The notes under the pieces were generated by a model. The model was not told the origin of the DNA. It made no database searches and saw nothing but the letters and a program-made list of their open reading frames with translations. The position numbers and the translations under genes were made by a program. From NCBI GenBank assembly GCA_002314325.1, contig DCFC01000024.1, forward strand, positions 1-31,137: 31,137 nt of DNA, in the 5' to 3' direction. The stretch comes from Megamonas hypermegale (GTDB taxonomy: Bacteria; Bacillota; Negativicutes; Selenomonadales; Selenomonadaceae). Shown piece by piece: positions 1-7,854 of this stretch. Position 1 is the stretch's first letter. Each line of letters opens with the position of its first letter.

Positions 1-126
1 CAGAAGCATGACGGTCAAATAAGTGATTTGCAGGCAACAGATCAAAAGCATGACGGACAGATAAGCGACCTTCAGGCAACAGATCAAAAGCATGATGGTC
101 AGATAAGTAACTTACAAGTAGAAGAT
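1..126 (+). repeat. Three 42-bp tandem repeats in the autotransporter stalk
   Basis: Copies are 1-42, 43-84 and 85-126, each encoding a 14-residue unit beginning Q-K-H-D-G-Q-I-S. Copies 1 and 2 are identical in protein; copy 3 diverges in its last residues (NLQVED). The array may continue left of the window. Fourteen residues is two heptads, consistent with stalk lengthening by repeat gain or loss. Confidence 0.9.
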
Positions 127-957
127 CAGATACTTCATCGTAAAACAGGTGATTTAAATTATGGTTCAAATAATTATGTAACAAACGGTGAAGATTTAAC
201 AACTTCTGTTGGTAAATTGGATAATGCCGTTGGAACATTAAACAATCGTGTAGATAATTTGAACCAGCGTGTTGACAGTATGGACGGTCGTATTGATAAA
301 GTCGGTGCAAACGCGGCAGCACTCGCGGCTCTTCATCCGCTTGATTTCGATCCGGATGATAAATTGAGCTTCGCAGCAGGCTACGGTAACTATGCAGGTG
401 AAAACGCCGTTGCAGTCGGTGCGTTCTATCAGCCGAATGAAGATACGATGTTCAGCGTGGGCGGTACGTTTGGCAATGATGAAAACATGGTCAATGCCGG
501 TGTAAGCTTCAAACTCGGTCAGAAGAGCAATGTATCCCGCAGCCGTGTATCCATGGCGAAGGAACTCGTTTCTCTCCGTGATGAAGTGGCACAGCTCAAG
601 GCACTCATGGCTCATGCAGGTATTCTCCCGTCGAACGGTCAGCTTGATACAAGCGATATGTTCCCGGATGTTCCGGAAAATCACTGGGCATATGAATACA
701 TTCATGAACTTGCCAAACTCGGTATCGTGGATGGATATCCGGATGGCAACTTTGAAGGCGACCGCATGATGACTCGCTATGAAATGGCAGCAATCGTATA
801 TCGCGCAATGCAGAAAGGCGTGAATGTCGACAGCAGAATGCTCTCCGAATTCGAACCGGAATTAAAATTAATCCGTGTCGATGTAGTAGCTCGTGATGAT
901 GACGGCAATCCGACGATTGAACGTGTTCGCGTAAACGACGATACGACTCAAGCTTAA
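1..957 (+). CDS. Trimeric autotransporter (YadA-type), 3' part, with C-terminal SLH domain
   Basis: The reading frame is open to the left edge, so the N-terminal head is missing; 318 residues are visible. Order: three 14-residue repeats (window residues 1-42), a coiled-coil stalk rich in N/D heptads (to about 100), a YadA-like membrane anchor (about 102-178, alternating beta-strand pattern with small residues), a short coiled coil (about 180-210), then one SLH domain (about 218-272, with FPDVPENHWAY and GYPDGNFEGD signatures) and a short acidic tail. By family knowledge the anchor forms a 12-strand trimeric barrel in the outer membrane that exports the stalk as adhesin. Sequence after the anchor would face the periplasm, so the SLH domain would bind cell wall there; this is inference. 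It is followed by a strong terminator at 972. A surface adhesin role is likely but the ligand is unknown. Confidence 0.85.
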   Translation, partial: QKHDGQISDLQATDQKHDGQISDLQATDQKHDGQISNLQVEDQILHRKTGDLNYGSNNYVTNGEDLTTSVGKLDNAVGTLNNRVDNLNQRVDSMDGRIDKVGANAAALAALHPLDFDPDDKLSFAAGYGNYAGENAVAVGAFYQPNEDTMFSVGGTFGNDENMVNAGVSFKLGQKSNVSRSRVSMAKELVSLRDEVAQLKALMAHAGILPSNGQLDTSDMFPDVPENHWAYEYIHELAKLGIVDGYPDGNFEGDRMMTRYEMAAIVYRAMQKGVNVDSRMLSEFEPELKLIRVDVVARDDDGNPTIERVRVNDDTTQA

Positions 958-971
958 TTTAATATGACACA

Positions 972-1009
972 AAAATAAGCGGCAGATTTAATCTGTCGCT
1001 TATTTTTTT
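972..1009 (+). terminator. Rho-independent terminator after the autotransporter gene
   Basis: Inverted repeat AATAAGCGGCAGATT / AATCTGTCGCTTATT with one mismatch, followed by seven T. It lies 15 nt after the stop codon. Confidence 0.9.
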
Positions 1010-1145
1010 CGTTTAATAAAATAAACAGCACAGAAAACAGAGCATTTTTTGCAAACTTTTTCACCATTTTAGCCAAGTCTTTTTGTTTGTTATCAATTAT
1101 AATGTAATCAATTTGATGAATACAACATTTATGGAGGAATGGAAA

Positions 1146-1481
1146 GTGCCTACTGTAATGACAAAATATAGATATAACGACAATAACTACTTAGTTTATA
1201 ATACAAATCTTCTGCAAGAAGGTTTTTCCGCTTACCAACTACAGCAGCTGGCTTATGATATCGAAGCCGACTACATCATTATTTTCAACGGCGGAAAAGT
1301 TTCTTTCTATAATATTCAGGGCGATGAAGTTTCGGCTGATACAGATATGAAGGAAATTGCTCTGTATCATCAGACGAAAAATGCTGCTATCGCCATCACG
1401 CGCCAAATCGAAGTGCGTTTCACTAATTCGTATATCAGTCGCATTACAAATAGCGATATCATGCAGTCGTATACAGCTTAA
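1146..1481 (+). CDS. Small hypothetical protein (111 aa)
   Basis: Not recognised. The frame is open from 1083, but GGAGGA at 1133-1138 lies 7 nt before GTG 1146, which I take as start; ATG 1158 is the alternative. The product is rich in Tyr, Asn and Ile, has no signal peptide or membrane segment, and looks like a small soluble alpha/beta protein (a central YIIIFNGGKVSFYNIQGDEV stretch reads as paired beta strands). It stands alone between two terminators, so it is probably its own transcription unit. A TATAAT at 1098-1103 is a possible -10 box without a convincing -35. Confidence 0.6.
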   Translation: MPTVMTKYRYNDNNYLVYNTNLLQEGFSAYQLQQLAYDIEADYIIIFNGGKVSFYNIQGDEVSADTDMKEIALYHQTKNAAIAITRQIEVRFTNSYISRITNSDIMQSYTA

Positions 1482-1496
1482 TAAATGAATTACAAG

Positions 1497-1533
1497 ACGG
1501 ATAGATTTCCCGATGGATTTCTATCCGTTTTTT
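1497..1533 (+). terminator. Terminator after the small hypothetical gene
   Basis: Stem ACGGATAGA / TCTATCCGT with a short loop, followed by a T run ending near 1533. Confidence 0.88.
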
Positions 1534-1683
1534 ATTAGATTTTGTTTAGGAAAAGATTAAGATTTGATTATAATTTAGCGTAAAAGTGGCGAAATACCCT
1601 ATTCGTTCGGTATAATAGAGATAAGCAGGATTTTTCAGGTAACAGTTAGAATTTATCTATATATTAATGAAGGAGATTTTATT

Positions 1684-2673
1684 ATGTTTACGATAATTAC
1701 CATAATAGTGATGTTGTTTTTTGTCGCAGCATTCGCCGGTTTTGTGACAGGGCTGAATGTATTGGAGGAATTTTTGCCGCTGATTGCTATCGCTGTCGGT
1801 GCAGGCGCGGTTTCCTACATGGTGTTCAAGCCGAAAAACAAACAGTTGAAGCTTGATTTGGACGACAGCGACAATAATAAAATGCTGGAGGAGAGCTTTC
1901 AGAATGCTTTAGAGGATTACAACTATATCAAGGGCTCTGTAAAATATATTAAGGACCCGCAGCTGAAGCGTCTGGTGCAGTCCATGCAGAAAACGGCGTG
2001 GAATATCTTGACCTATCTGCAAAAACATCCGGAAAAAATTCCTACGGCAAGACGGTTTATTGATTATTATCAGGATTCGGCGGCGGGGTTGCTTGAAAAA
2101 TACATTGAGATAGATAATACACAGCTGGCCACGGAGAATGTACAGGATATCAAGGAACGCACGAAAGAAACGCTCTACGGGCTAAACAACGCGTATACGG
2201 AGCAGTTTGAGAAGATTATCAACGAGCAGCTGTTAAATATGGATGCGGAAATGAAAGTGATGAAGCAGTCGCTCAAGGCTGACGGCTACAGTACGGAAAA
2301 ACCGGCTGAACAGGATGCAGTAAAACAGGGCGTAAAGCCGAGTATGGAAAACTTGAATTCGTACTGCGGCAGGCGCAAGGGCCGCCATAATTTCAATTTC
2401 CAGCAGTTAAAGCAGCGCATGGCGAACGTGCCGCAGCATTTGTACGACAATGACAGTAATTACGTTTTAAAGCGCAAACTGACGGCCGGAGCGCTCGGCA
2501 TCTTTTTCGGCAGTTTCGGCGCGCATAAATTTTATCTGGGCAAAACGTTCTGGGGCGCGTTGTATTTATTGTTTTGCTGGACGGGAGTGCCGTTTATCGT
2601 CGGTCTGGTGGAAGGCGTGCGCTATATATTCATGAGTCAGGATGATTTTTTTGATAAATATATAGAGAAATAG
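1684..2673 (+). CDS. xpaC: XpaC-like membrane protein fused to a TM2 domain
   Basis: 329 residues, ATG with a good site (GAAGGAGATTT). Two N-terminal membrane segments (about 4-24 and 28-48) precede a charged, helical, coiled-coil body (about 60-205) of the XpaC / 5-bromo-4-chloroindolyl phosphate hydrolysis family. The C-terminus is a TM2 domain (about 265-320) with the pattern GxFGAHKFYLGK, two more membrane helices and a short polar turn. The following telA stop-to-start spacing is 12 nt, which matches the xpaC-yaaN pairing of Bacillus. By family knowledge the pair affects cell-envelope and toxic-anion or antimicrobial tolerance; the biochemical function is not established. The TM2 fusion is the unusual feature compared with plain XpaC proteins. 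A TATAAT at 1611-1616 is a plausible -10. Confidence 0.8.
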   Translation: MFTIITIIVMLFFVAAFAGFVTGLNVLEEFLPLIAIAVGAGAVSYMVFKPKNKQLKLDLDDSDNNKMLEESFQNALEDYNYIKGSVKYIKDPQLKRLVQSMQKTAWNILTYLQKHPEKIPTARRFIDYYQDSAAGLLEKYIEIDNTQLATENVQDIKERTKETLYGLNNAYTEQFEKIINEQLLNMDAEMKVMKQSLKADGYSTEKPAEQDAVKQGVKPSMENLNSYCGRRKGRHNFNFQQLKQRMANVPQHLYDNDSNYVLKRKLTAGALGIFFGSFGAHKFYLGKTFWGALYLLFCWTGVPFIVGLVEGVRYIFMSQDDFFDKYIEK

Positions 2674-2685
2674 AGGTTGATTAAT

Positions 2686-3837
2686 ATGGCAGATATAAAT
2701 TTGGACGATTTACTCAAAGCGAAGGAACGTGAATTCAATACGCAGACGACGCAGATACAGCCGGTAGAGCCGCAGACAGAGATTGCCAAGGTTACGCAGC
2801 AGACGGAGATGATTTCACCGGAGGACCGCAGACGCATTGATGAGATAAAAAATGCGATTGATTTGACCAATTCGCAGGCTTCCGTGCAGTACGGCGTGAA
2901 TGCGCAGCGCAATATCGCGGAATTTTCCGATACGATTTTGAACAATATCCGCAGTAAGGACAGTGGTTATGTGGGCGATTTGCTCAGCAATCTCGTCGTT
3001 AAAGTCAAGGGCTTTGAAGTCGACAGCAATGACAAGGGCAGTTTCATCAAAAAAATTCCGATTATCGGCTCGATTGTCAGCAGCGCCAAGAATATGATGG
3101 CGGAATACGATAAATTATCGGTGCAGGTGGATAAAATTCAGGCGGAGCTGGACAAGGCGCGTATGCTCATGCTCAAGGATATCGTGATGTTCGATACGAT
3201 GTACGACAAAAACGTAGAGTATTTCAAGGAATTGCAGCTGTACATCAAAGCCGGTGAGGAAAAAATCGTGGAATTGCAGACGCAGACCATTCCGAAGCTG
3301 CGCATGCAGGCGGCCAACTCGCAAAATCAGATGGCTGTCCAGCTCGTCAGTGATTTTGAAAATGCCGTAAGCCGGTTTGAAAAAAAGGTGCATGATTTAA
3401 AACTGAGCAAGACGATTGCTATTCAGACGGCGCCGCAAATCCGTTTAATTCAAAATAACGACAAGGTGCTTGTCGATAAAGTGCAAAGCGCCATCTTCAA
3501 CACCATTCCGCTCTGGAAAAGCCAGATTGTCATCGCGCTCGGTCTTTCCCGCCAGCAGAAAGTCCTGCAGATGCAGCGGGAAATCACCAACACGACGAAT
3601 GAACTATTGCGGCGCAATGCAGAAATGCTCAAGCAGAGCACGCTGGAAACGGCGCGGGAGACGGAACGCGGCATTGTCGATATCGAAACGGTGAAGAAAG
3701 TCAATGACGATTTAATCAGTACGATTGAGGAAACGATTAAAATCCAGCAGGAAGGCCGCCAGAAGCGCAAGGCAGCCGAAGCGCAGCTCGTTCAGATTGA
3801 AGACCGTCTGAAACAGACTTTGCTGGCACACAGATAA
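2686..3837 (+). CDS. telA: TelA / KlaA family toxic-anion resistance protein
   Basis: 383 residues from ATG 2686 (AGAGG 9 nt upstream); an in-frame TTG at 2677 is not preferred because it overlaps the ribosome binding site. The protein is soluble, almost wholly helical and coiled coil, with the family's C-terminal signature around the PLWKSQIVIALG stretch and the long QREITNTTNELLRRNAEMLK helix. An SFIKKIPIIG turn near residue 110 follows the flexible N-terminus. TelA proteins were named for tellurite resistance but in Firmicutes act in envelope stress tolerance; the exact activity is unknown. It is co-transcribed with the XpaC-like gene immediately upstream. No terminator is evident directly after it. 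Confidence 0.88.
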   Translation: MADINLDDLLKAKEREFNTQTTQIQPVEPQTEIAKVTQQTEMISPEDRRRIDEIKNAIDLTNSQASVQYGVNAQRNIAEFSDTILNNIRSKDSGYVGDLLSNLVVKVKGFEVDSNDKGSFIKKIPIIGSIVSSAKNMMAEYDKLSVQVDKIQAELDKARMLMLKDIVMFDTMYDKNVEYFKELQLYIKAGEEKIVELQTQTIPKLRMQAANSQNQMAVQLVSDFENAVSRFEKKVHDLKLSKTIAIQTAPQIRLIQNNDKVLVDKVQSAIFNTIPLWKSQIVIALGLSRQQKVLQMQREITNTTNELLRRNAEMLKQSTLETARETERGIVDIETVKKVNDDLISTIEETIKIQQEGRQKRKAAEAQLVQIEDRLKQTLLAHR

Positions 3838-3970
3838 ATTTTATTAATTGTACATTTTCAGTAATATTCATGCTTTTTTGATGGATATTTGCATGGTAAA
3901 GTTGTATAATATAAACTGATACTAACTTATAGTGTTATTAATACCGTTAATATGCTATATAGTATAAGAA

Positions 3971-3987
3971 ACTTAGATAATCTAAGT
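3971..3987 (+). promoter_or_regulatory. 17-bp perfect palindrome, candidate operator before fabV
   Basis: ACTTAGAT-A-ATCTAAGT has 8-bp perfect arms and ends one base before the fabV ribosome binding site. Its shape resembles, from memory, the FabT (MarR-family) fatty-acid operator built on TTTGATTATCAAA. It could also act as a 5'-UTR hairpin. A TATAAT at 3905-3910 is a possible -10 upstream. Confidence 0.5.
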
Positions 3988-4002
3988 AAAGGGGATTTAT
4001 GT

Positions 4003-5175
4003 ATGATTATTAAGCCAAGAGTAAAAGATTTTATATGTTTAACTTCTCATCCGGAAGGCTGCAAAGAAAATGTCCGCCGCCAAATCGAATACGTAAAAAG
4101 TCAGCCGAAGGTTGATGTAGCTAAACGTGTATTGGTAATCGGCGCATCCACTGGTTACGGATTAGCTTCCCGCATTTGCGCGGCCTTCGGTAGCGGCGCT
4201 TCCACTATCGGTATAATCTTCGATAAACCGGCGCACGGTAAACGCACGGCCACTGCCGGCTGGTACAATACGGCGGCATTTGAAGAATTTGCCAAAGCCG
4301 ACGGACTTTATGCCAAAACAATCAACGGCGATGCTTTTTCGCAGGAAATCAAAGCCAAAACGATTGAGCTCATCAAAGAAGACCTCGGTCAGATTGATAT
4401 GGTGGTGTATTCTCTCGCCGCACCGCGCCGCACTACGGCTGACGGAACGATGTATTCTTCCGTGCTCAAAACCGTTGATGAACCGTTTACAGCCAAAACT
4501 CTTAACTTAAAAACCAATGAAGTTACCGAAGCAACGCTTCCGCCTGCAACGCCGGAGGAAGTTGAAGCAACCGTCAAAGTCATGGGCGGTGAAGACTGGG
4601 CAGACTGGATGCACGCTTTAAAAGATGCCGGTGTACTCGCACCGAATGCGCTGAGCATTGCTTATTCCTACATCGGTTCCAAGATTACTTATCCAATATA
4701 TTATGAAGGCACAATCGGCGCCGCTAAACAGCATCTGTACAAAACGGCTGAAAATCTCCGCCAGGAAGGCTTTAACGCCGTTATTTCCGTAAATAAGGCG
4801 CTCGTTACGCAGTCCAGCTCCGCCATTCCAATCGTACCGTTGTACGTTGCCGTTATGTACCGCGTAATGAAGGATAAAAACGTGCATGAAGGTACGATAG
4901 AACAGATGTCCCGCCTCTGGCACGATTATCTGTCGCAGGCAAATCCGGTCAAAGATGATGAAGGCCGCATCCGCATTGACAATTACGAAATGTCCGATGA
5001 CGTACAGGAAACAATCTTCAAATACTGGGATGTTGTAAACAATGACAATTTAAAACAATATGCCGATGTGGACGGATACTGGAACGATTTCTACAATTTA
5101 TTCGGCTTCGGCTTCGATAACGTAGATTATGACGCAGATGTAAATCCGGAAGTTGAAATTGACTTAGTAAAATGA
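4003..5175 (+). CDS. fabV: Trans-2-enoyl-ACP/CoA reductase, FabV/Ter family
   Basis: 390 residues, the normal family length. The frame is open from 3952, but AAAGGGG at 3988-3994 sets ATG 4003 as the start. It shows the Rossmann glycine motif VIGASTGYGLASR near residues 45-57, an SLAAPRR strand end and the family catalytic motif Y-x8-K in the YYEGTIGAAK segment. The enzyme reduces the trans-2 double bond of enoyl-ACP or enoyl-CoA with NAD(P)H, either as the last step of the fatty-acid elongation cycle or in butyrate-type fermentation; sequence alone does not decide between FabV and Ter. It stands as a single gene with its own palindrome and terminator, so regulation independent of neighbours is likely. 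Confidence 0.95.
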   Translation: MIIKPRVKDFICLTSHPEGCKENVRRQIEYVKSQPKVDVAKRVLVIGASTGYGLASRICAAFGSGASTIGIIFDKPAHGKRTATAGWYNTAAFEEFAKADGLYAKTINGDAFSQEIKAKTIELIKEDLGQIDMVVYSLAAPRRTTADGTMYSSVLKTVDEPFTAKTLNLKTNEVTEATLPPATPEEVEATVKVMGGEDWADWMHALKDAGVLAPNALSIAYSYIGSKITYPIYYEGTIGAAKQHLYKTAENLRQEGFNAVISVNKALVTQSSSAIPIVPLYVAVMYRVMKDKNVHEGTIEQMSRLWHDYLSQANPVKDDEGRIRIDNYEMSDDVQETIFKYWDVVNNDNLKQYADVDGYWNDFYNLFGFGFDNVDYDADVNPEVEIDLVK

Positions 5176-5176
5176 T

Positions 5177-5221
5177 TAAAAAACGGAACTATGTTTATCT
5201 TTAATGTAGTTCCGTTTTTTT
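5177..5221 (+). terminator. Terminator after fabV
   Basis: Stem AAAAACGGAACTA / TAGTTCCGTTTTT with a roughly 14-nt loop and a run of seven T. Confidence 0.92.
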
Positions 5222-5255
5222 GCATATGAAATTCCTATATAAAGGAGAGGATTTA

Positions 5256-6041
5256 ATGACATTAGAACAGCAGTTTCTTTCGACTGAGGGGCGTATCAAC
5301 CGCAAAATATTTATTTTGTATCTTATCGCTTTTTGCCTGCTCATGCTGGTACTAGCCGTACCGATGTTTTTCATCAATTTCGGCAATGATAATTTTGCTG
5401 TAGAAATTATTTCCACAGCGATATCCGCAATAGTTGAGCTTGCCATGCTGCCGGGATTTTTTCTGAGCGTCAAGCGGCTGCACGATTTGAACAAATCGGC
5501 CGTATTCATCGTGTTGTATCTCGTGCCGCTTGTCAATATAATTTTTCTATTGTATCTAATCTATTTTAAGGGGACAAAAGGTGAAAACAGATACGGACAT
5601 AATCCGCTTAATCCTGATTATGAAAATAATTTTGCTGTGATTTCAAATGCTAAAAACGGTCATTTTGAGCAAAAATATTTCTCCACAACAGGACGCTTGA
5701 ACCGTAAGCCGTTTATCCACTATCTGCTCGTTTTATTAATATGCTCTGTCATTTGCATATCGAGTTTTGTTTTATTTTTTTATTCACTCGAAGCGGCTCA
5801 TGCAGCGGAACCTGTTTTATTCATAGGAGTTCTTGCTGTTTTGTTTCTGTATTTAATAATTAGTTTGCCGCTGCGCTTTCTGCTTATCCGCCGCCTGCAT
5901 GATTTGAACCTGTCCGGCTGGTGGATTGCTCTGGGCACGATTTTGCCGCTCGGCTATATGGCGATGGCTGTCTGCCTAATGTTCAGCAAAGGCACACAGG
6001 GCGAAAACCGCTACGGCGCAGACCCTCTCGATACCTTATAA
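5256..6041 (+). CDS. Membrane protein with two tandem DUF805 domains
   Basis: 261 residues from ATG 5256 (AAAGGAGAGG upstream). The two halves are homologous: each begins with a short S-T-x-GR-x-NRK motif, runs through three or four hydrophobic helices, carries an RLHDLN motif and ends in KGTxGENRYGxxPL. DUF805 proteins are usually single-domain inner-membrane proteins of unknown function, so this is an internal duplication. The linker between halves (about 130-145) is polar and Asn-rich. It is a single gene between two terminators. Function unknown. Confidence 0.85.
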   Translation: MTLEQQFLSTEGRINRKIFILYLIAFCLLMLVLAVPMFFINFGNDNFAVEIISTAISAIVELAMLPGFFLSVKRLHDLNKSAVFIVLYLVPLVNIIFLLYLIYFKGTKGENRYGHNPLNPDYENNFAVISNAKNGHFEQKYFSTTGRLNRKPFIHYLLVLLICSVICISSFVLFFYSLEAAHAAEPVLFIGVLAVLFLYLIISLPLRFLLIRRLHDLNLSGWWIALGTILPLGYMAMAVCLMFSKGTQGENRYGADPLDTL

Positions 6042-6047
6042 AAATAA

Positions 6048-6079
6048 AAAGACTGCCGTAATTTACAGCAGTCTTTTTT
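6048..6079. terminator. Bidirectional terminator between convergent genes
   Basis: AAAAGACTGC / GCAGTCTTTT with A-rich and T-rich flanks on either side; it serves the DUF805 gene on + and the ECF S-component gene on -. Confidence 0.88.
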
Positions 6080-6080
6080 G

Positions 6081-6623
6081 CTACATATTATGAATGAAGC
6101 GGGAAATCGGTTTGTAGACAAACCAGGTAATTATGGCATTTATACCGGCTTTAATCAGATTGAACGGAATGATTGCCGGCAGTAGAAGCTCGATGACTTT
6201 TTCCATCGGTGCGCCCAGAAACAGCGGCGTAAATATCAGATTACAGAATACCATGACTATCGTCATCGCCGCAGCGCCGCAGACGAGTGCCACGCAGGCT
6301 GCCGTTTTGGTGCGCGTGCGCTGATAAATCGTTCCGGCGACGAGTACGAAACTGCCTGTTGCCAGTATGTGCATCAGTATGCCGATAGGCCCGCCATCGC
6401 CGCTGATGAACAGCCCCTGCAAAACGGATACGAGCACGGTCAAAATCAAGCCGCCGCTTGTTCCGAATAAAAATGTCCCGATTAATATCGGCACGTCCGC
6501 CGGGTCGTATTTCATAAAAGGCACTGCCGGCAAAATCGGAAAGTTGATGAGCATTATCAGTACAAGCGACAGAGCCGTCAGCATTCCCATGCCGGTCAAA
6601 GTGCGCGTCTTATTTGTAAGCAT
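6081..6623 (-). CDS. ribU: ECF transporter S component, RibU-like (riboflavin)
   Basis: 180 residues. The frame is open further upstream, but AGGAGAATT just before ATG at 6623 sets the start. It has five or six hydrophobic helices and the RibU signature (FMKYDPADVPILIG, then a GPIGILMH loop and a terminal IIPFNLIKAGIN helix). S components bind a vitamin in the membrane and dock to a shared EcfAAT module, which is not in this window. Riboflavin is the best guess from the KYDPADVP motif; another substrate is possible. I see no FMN riboswitch in the 72-nt gap to the upstream MerR gene, so it may be transcribed with that regulator. Confidence 0.78.
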   Translation of the reverse strand: MLTNKTRTLTGMGMLTALSLVLIMLINFPILPAVPFMKYDPADVPILIGTFLFGTSGGLILTVLVSVLQGLFISGDGGPIGILMHILATGSFVLVAGTIYQRTRTKTAACVALVCGAAAMTIVMVFCNLIFTPLFLGAPMEKVIELLLPAIIPFNLIKAGINAIITWFVYKPISRFIHNM

Positions 6624-6695
6624 ATTAATTCTCCTATTTGTAATTGTAAAAATTCTATCTTCCATAATAATACATGGCGGCGCATCCTGCAATAA

Positions 6696-7505
6696 CTATT
6701 CGACCCGTACTTCTATTTTCATCAAAAAATCATTGAAATCCGTTTCCGACAGATAATTGAGCAAGTCCTCCTCGTAAATATCGCTGCTGATAATATAGCC
6801 GCTCTTGTTCAGTTCGTCAATAAAAAGAGCGTATTCATTCATTAAATCGTTGTATGAGCCGCAGATGTACTTTACGGCGTATTTTCCTGCCGGTTTTATA
6901 TACAGTTGCTTGTCTTTTACTTTTCTATCCACTCTCGTGCTGTAGTACGATGTGCGGAAACTTTTGTCAGCGATGTTTTCCCGGCTGATAATCTCGCCAA
7001 TCATGAACGTATAGGCGTAATTGCGCTTTGTGCAGTAATCAACGTGGTTGAAGATTGCTTCGCAAATCAGTTTTTCCGTGCGCTTTATTTCACCCGGCGT
7101 CACGATGAAATATTCTTCCTGTTTGTCAACGAACGAAATTTTGTCCGTTTCCACATCGAAAGCGGTCTGTGTTATATTTATTGTGTTCTTCAGCAAATGG
7201 CGAAGTCTTTTGAGCCGTTCAATCTCCTCGCGCATTTTCTTGTCTTTTTCCTTCAGCATGTGCAGAAAAGTATTCGTATCCCGCCTGTCCATGTAATTTT
7301 TTATCTCGGACAAATTCATGCCCACTTCTTTTAACAGCGATATCATATCGAACAGATACGCCTGATTGACGGCATAGTACCGATAACCGTTCGGCGCTAC
7401 TTTTGCCGGTTTTAAAAGACCGATATCATCATAGTGAAACAGCGTGTCCTTCGTCGTGCCGCACAGTTTGGCAAATTCTCCCGTTTTAAAATACGTTTGC
7501 GACAT
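6696..7505 (-). CDS. MerR-family transcriptional regulator with effector-binding domain
   Basis: 269 residues. The N-terminal winged helix (about 6-73) has the MerR pattern YFKTGEFAKLCGTTKDTLFHYDDIGLL and NGYRYY. A long charged dimerisation helix follows (about 75-115), then a C-terminal domain of about 150 residues of the GyrI/BmrR effector-binding type. Such BmrR-like proteins bend promoters with long spacers and respond to small, often cationic or hydrophobic ligands. Its likely target is its own operon with the ECF S component. The start codon sits 3 nt after the stop of a 45-codon ORF, and its ribosome binding site (AAGGAT) lies inside that ORF, so translation may be coupled. Confidence 0.88.
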   Translation of the reverse strand: MSQTYFKTGEFAKLCGTTKDTLFHYDDIGLLKPAKVAPNGYRYYAVNQAYLFDMISLLKEVGMNLSEIKNYMDRRDTNTFLHMLKEKDKKMREEIERLKRLRHLLKNTINITQTAFDVETDKISFVDKQEEYFIVTPGEIKRTEKLICEAIFNHVDYCTKRNYAYTFMIGEIISRENIADKSFRTSYYSTRVDRKVKDKQLYIKPAGKYAVKYICGSYNDLMNEYALFIDELNKSGYIISSDIYEEDLLNYLSETDFNDFLMKIEVRVE

Positions 7506-7508
7506 AAA

Positions 7509-7646
7509 TCACTTATCCTTTCTCAAATCCTTGTATATTTTTTTATGCGGCATTTTTTTTATAGTTTCAGTGAATGTTTGCTCATCGGAAGAATATGCCG
7601 TTTCTTCCTGCGCTGTTTTATTTTTATCAGTATCTTTTTCCTGCAT
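7509..7646 (-). CDS. Small hypothetical charged protein (45 aa) upstream of the MerR gene
   Basis: Not recognised. ATG at 7646 is preceded by GGAG six nt upstream (in GGACGGAGATTTAT). The 45-residue product is rich in Lys, Glu, Asp and Thr, with no membrane segment, and ends in KKIYKDLRKDK. The TGA stop is 3 nt before the MerR start, which argues that it is really translated, either as a small protein or as a leader coupling translation to the regulator. Confidence 0.5.
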   Translation of the reverse strand: MQEKDTDKNKTAQEETAYSSDEQTFTETIKKMPHKKIYKDLRKDK

Positions 7647-7710
7647 ATAAATCTCCGTCCTTATTTAAAATAAAAATGGAAGCCACACAAAAGTATAACT
7701 CCCATAAATT

Positions 7711-7739
7711 TTGCATTTTATTTTTATCTGTGCTATAAT
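7711..7739 (+). promoter_or_regulatory. Promoter of the antitoxin RNA
   Basis: TTGCAT at 7711-7716, a 17-bp spacer, then an extended -10 TGCTATAAT (7731-7739). Near-consensus sigma-70 promoter; the start would be near 7746. Confidence 0.82.
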
Positions 7740-7745
7740 TCAAGC

Positions 7746-7845
7746 TATAGAGGGATTGCTTGATTTTGGCGAGTCAGCACCTCTCACATATTTCTTATGG
7801 TGTTAAGAAGGCTGTTCCCACCGTTTACGGAACGGTCTTTTTTTT
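7746..7845 (+). ncRNA. Antitoxin RNA of a type I toxin-antitoxin locus
   Basis: Roughly 100 nt from the predicted start to a terminator (GGCTGTTCC / GGAACGGTC followed by eight T at 7838-7845). No start codon with a ribosome site is present. The 5' part can fold through AGAGG / CCTCT. It contains CACCTCTC, which can pair over 8 bp (one G-U) with the toxin Shine-Dalgarno GGGAGGTG, and its terminator is shared with the convergent toxin mRNA, giving 3'-end complementarity. The layout recalls txpA/RatA and the par/Fst loci. RNA ends are inferred from promoter and terminator only. Confidence 0.72.
7807..7845. terminator. Shared terminator of toxin and antitoxin RNAs
   Basis: Hairpin with arms GGCTGTTCC and GGAACGGTC. 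On + it is followed by eight T (strong). On - it is preceded by an A run and followed by TTCTT (weaker), so it probably stops both convergent RNAs. Confidence 0.75.
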
Positions 7846-7854
7846 GTTTATAAA

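Noticed and set aside
1..126. CRISPR-like direct repeats.
   Set aside because: The repeats are contiguous, in frame and coding for coiled-coil heptads; there are no unique spacers.
6624..6695. FMN riboswitch before the ribU-like gene.
   Set aside because: The 72-nt gap is too short and contains none of the conserved RFN-element segments.
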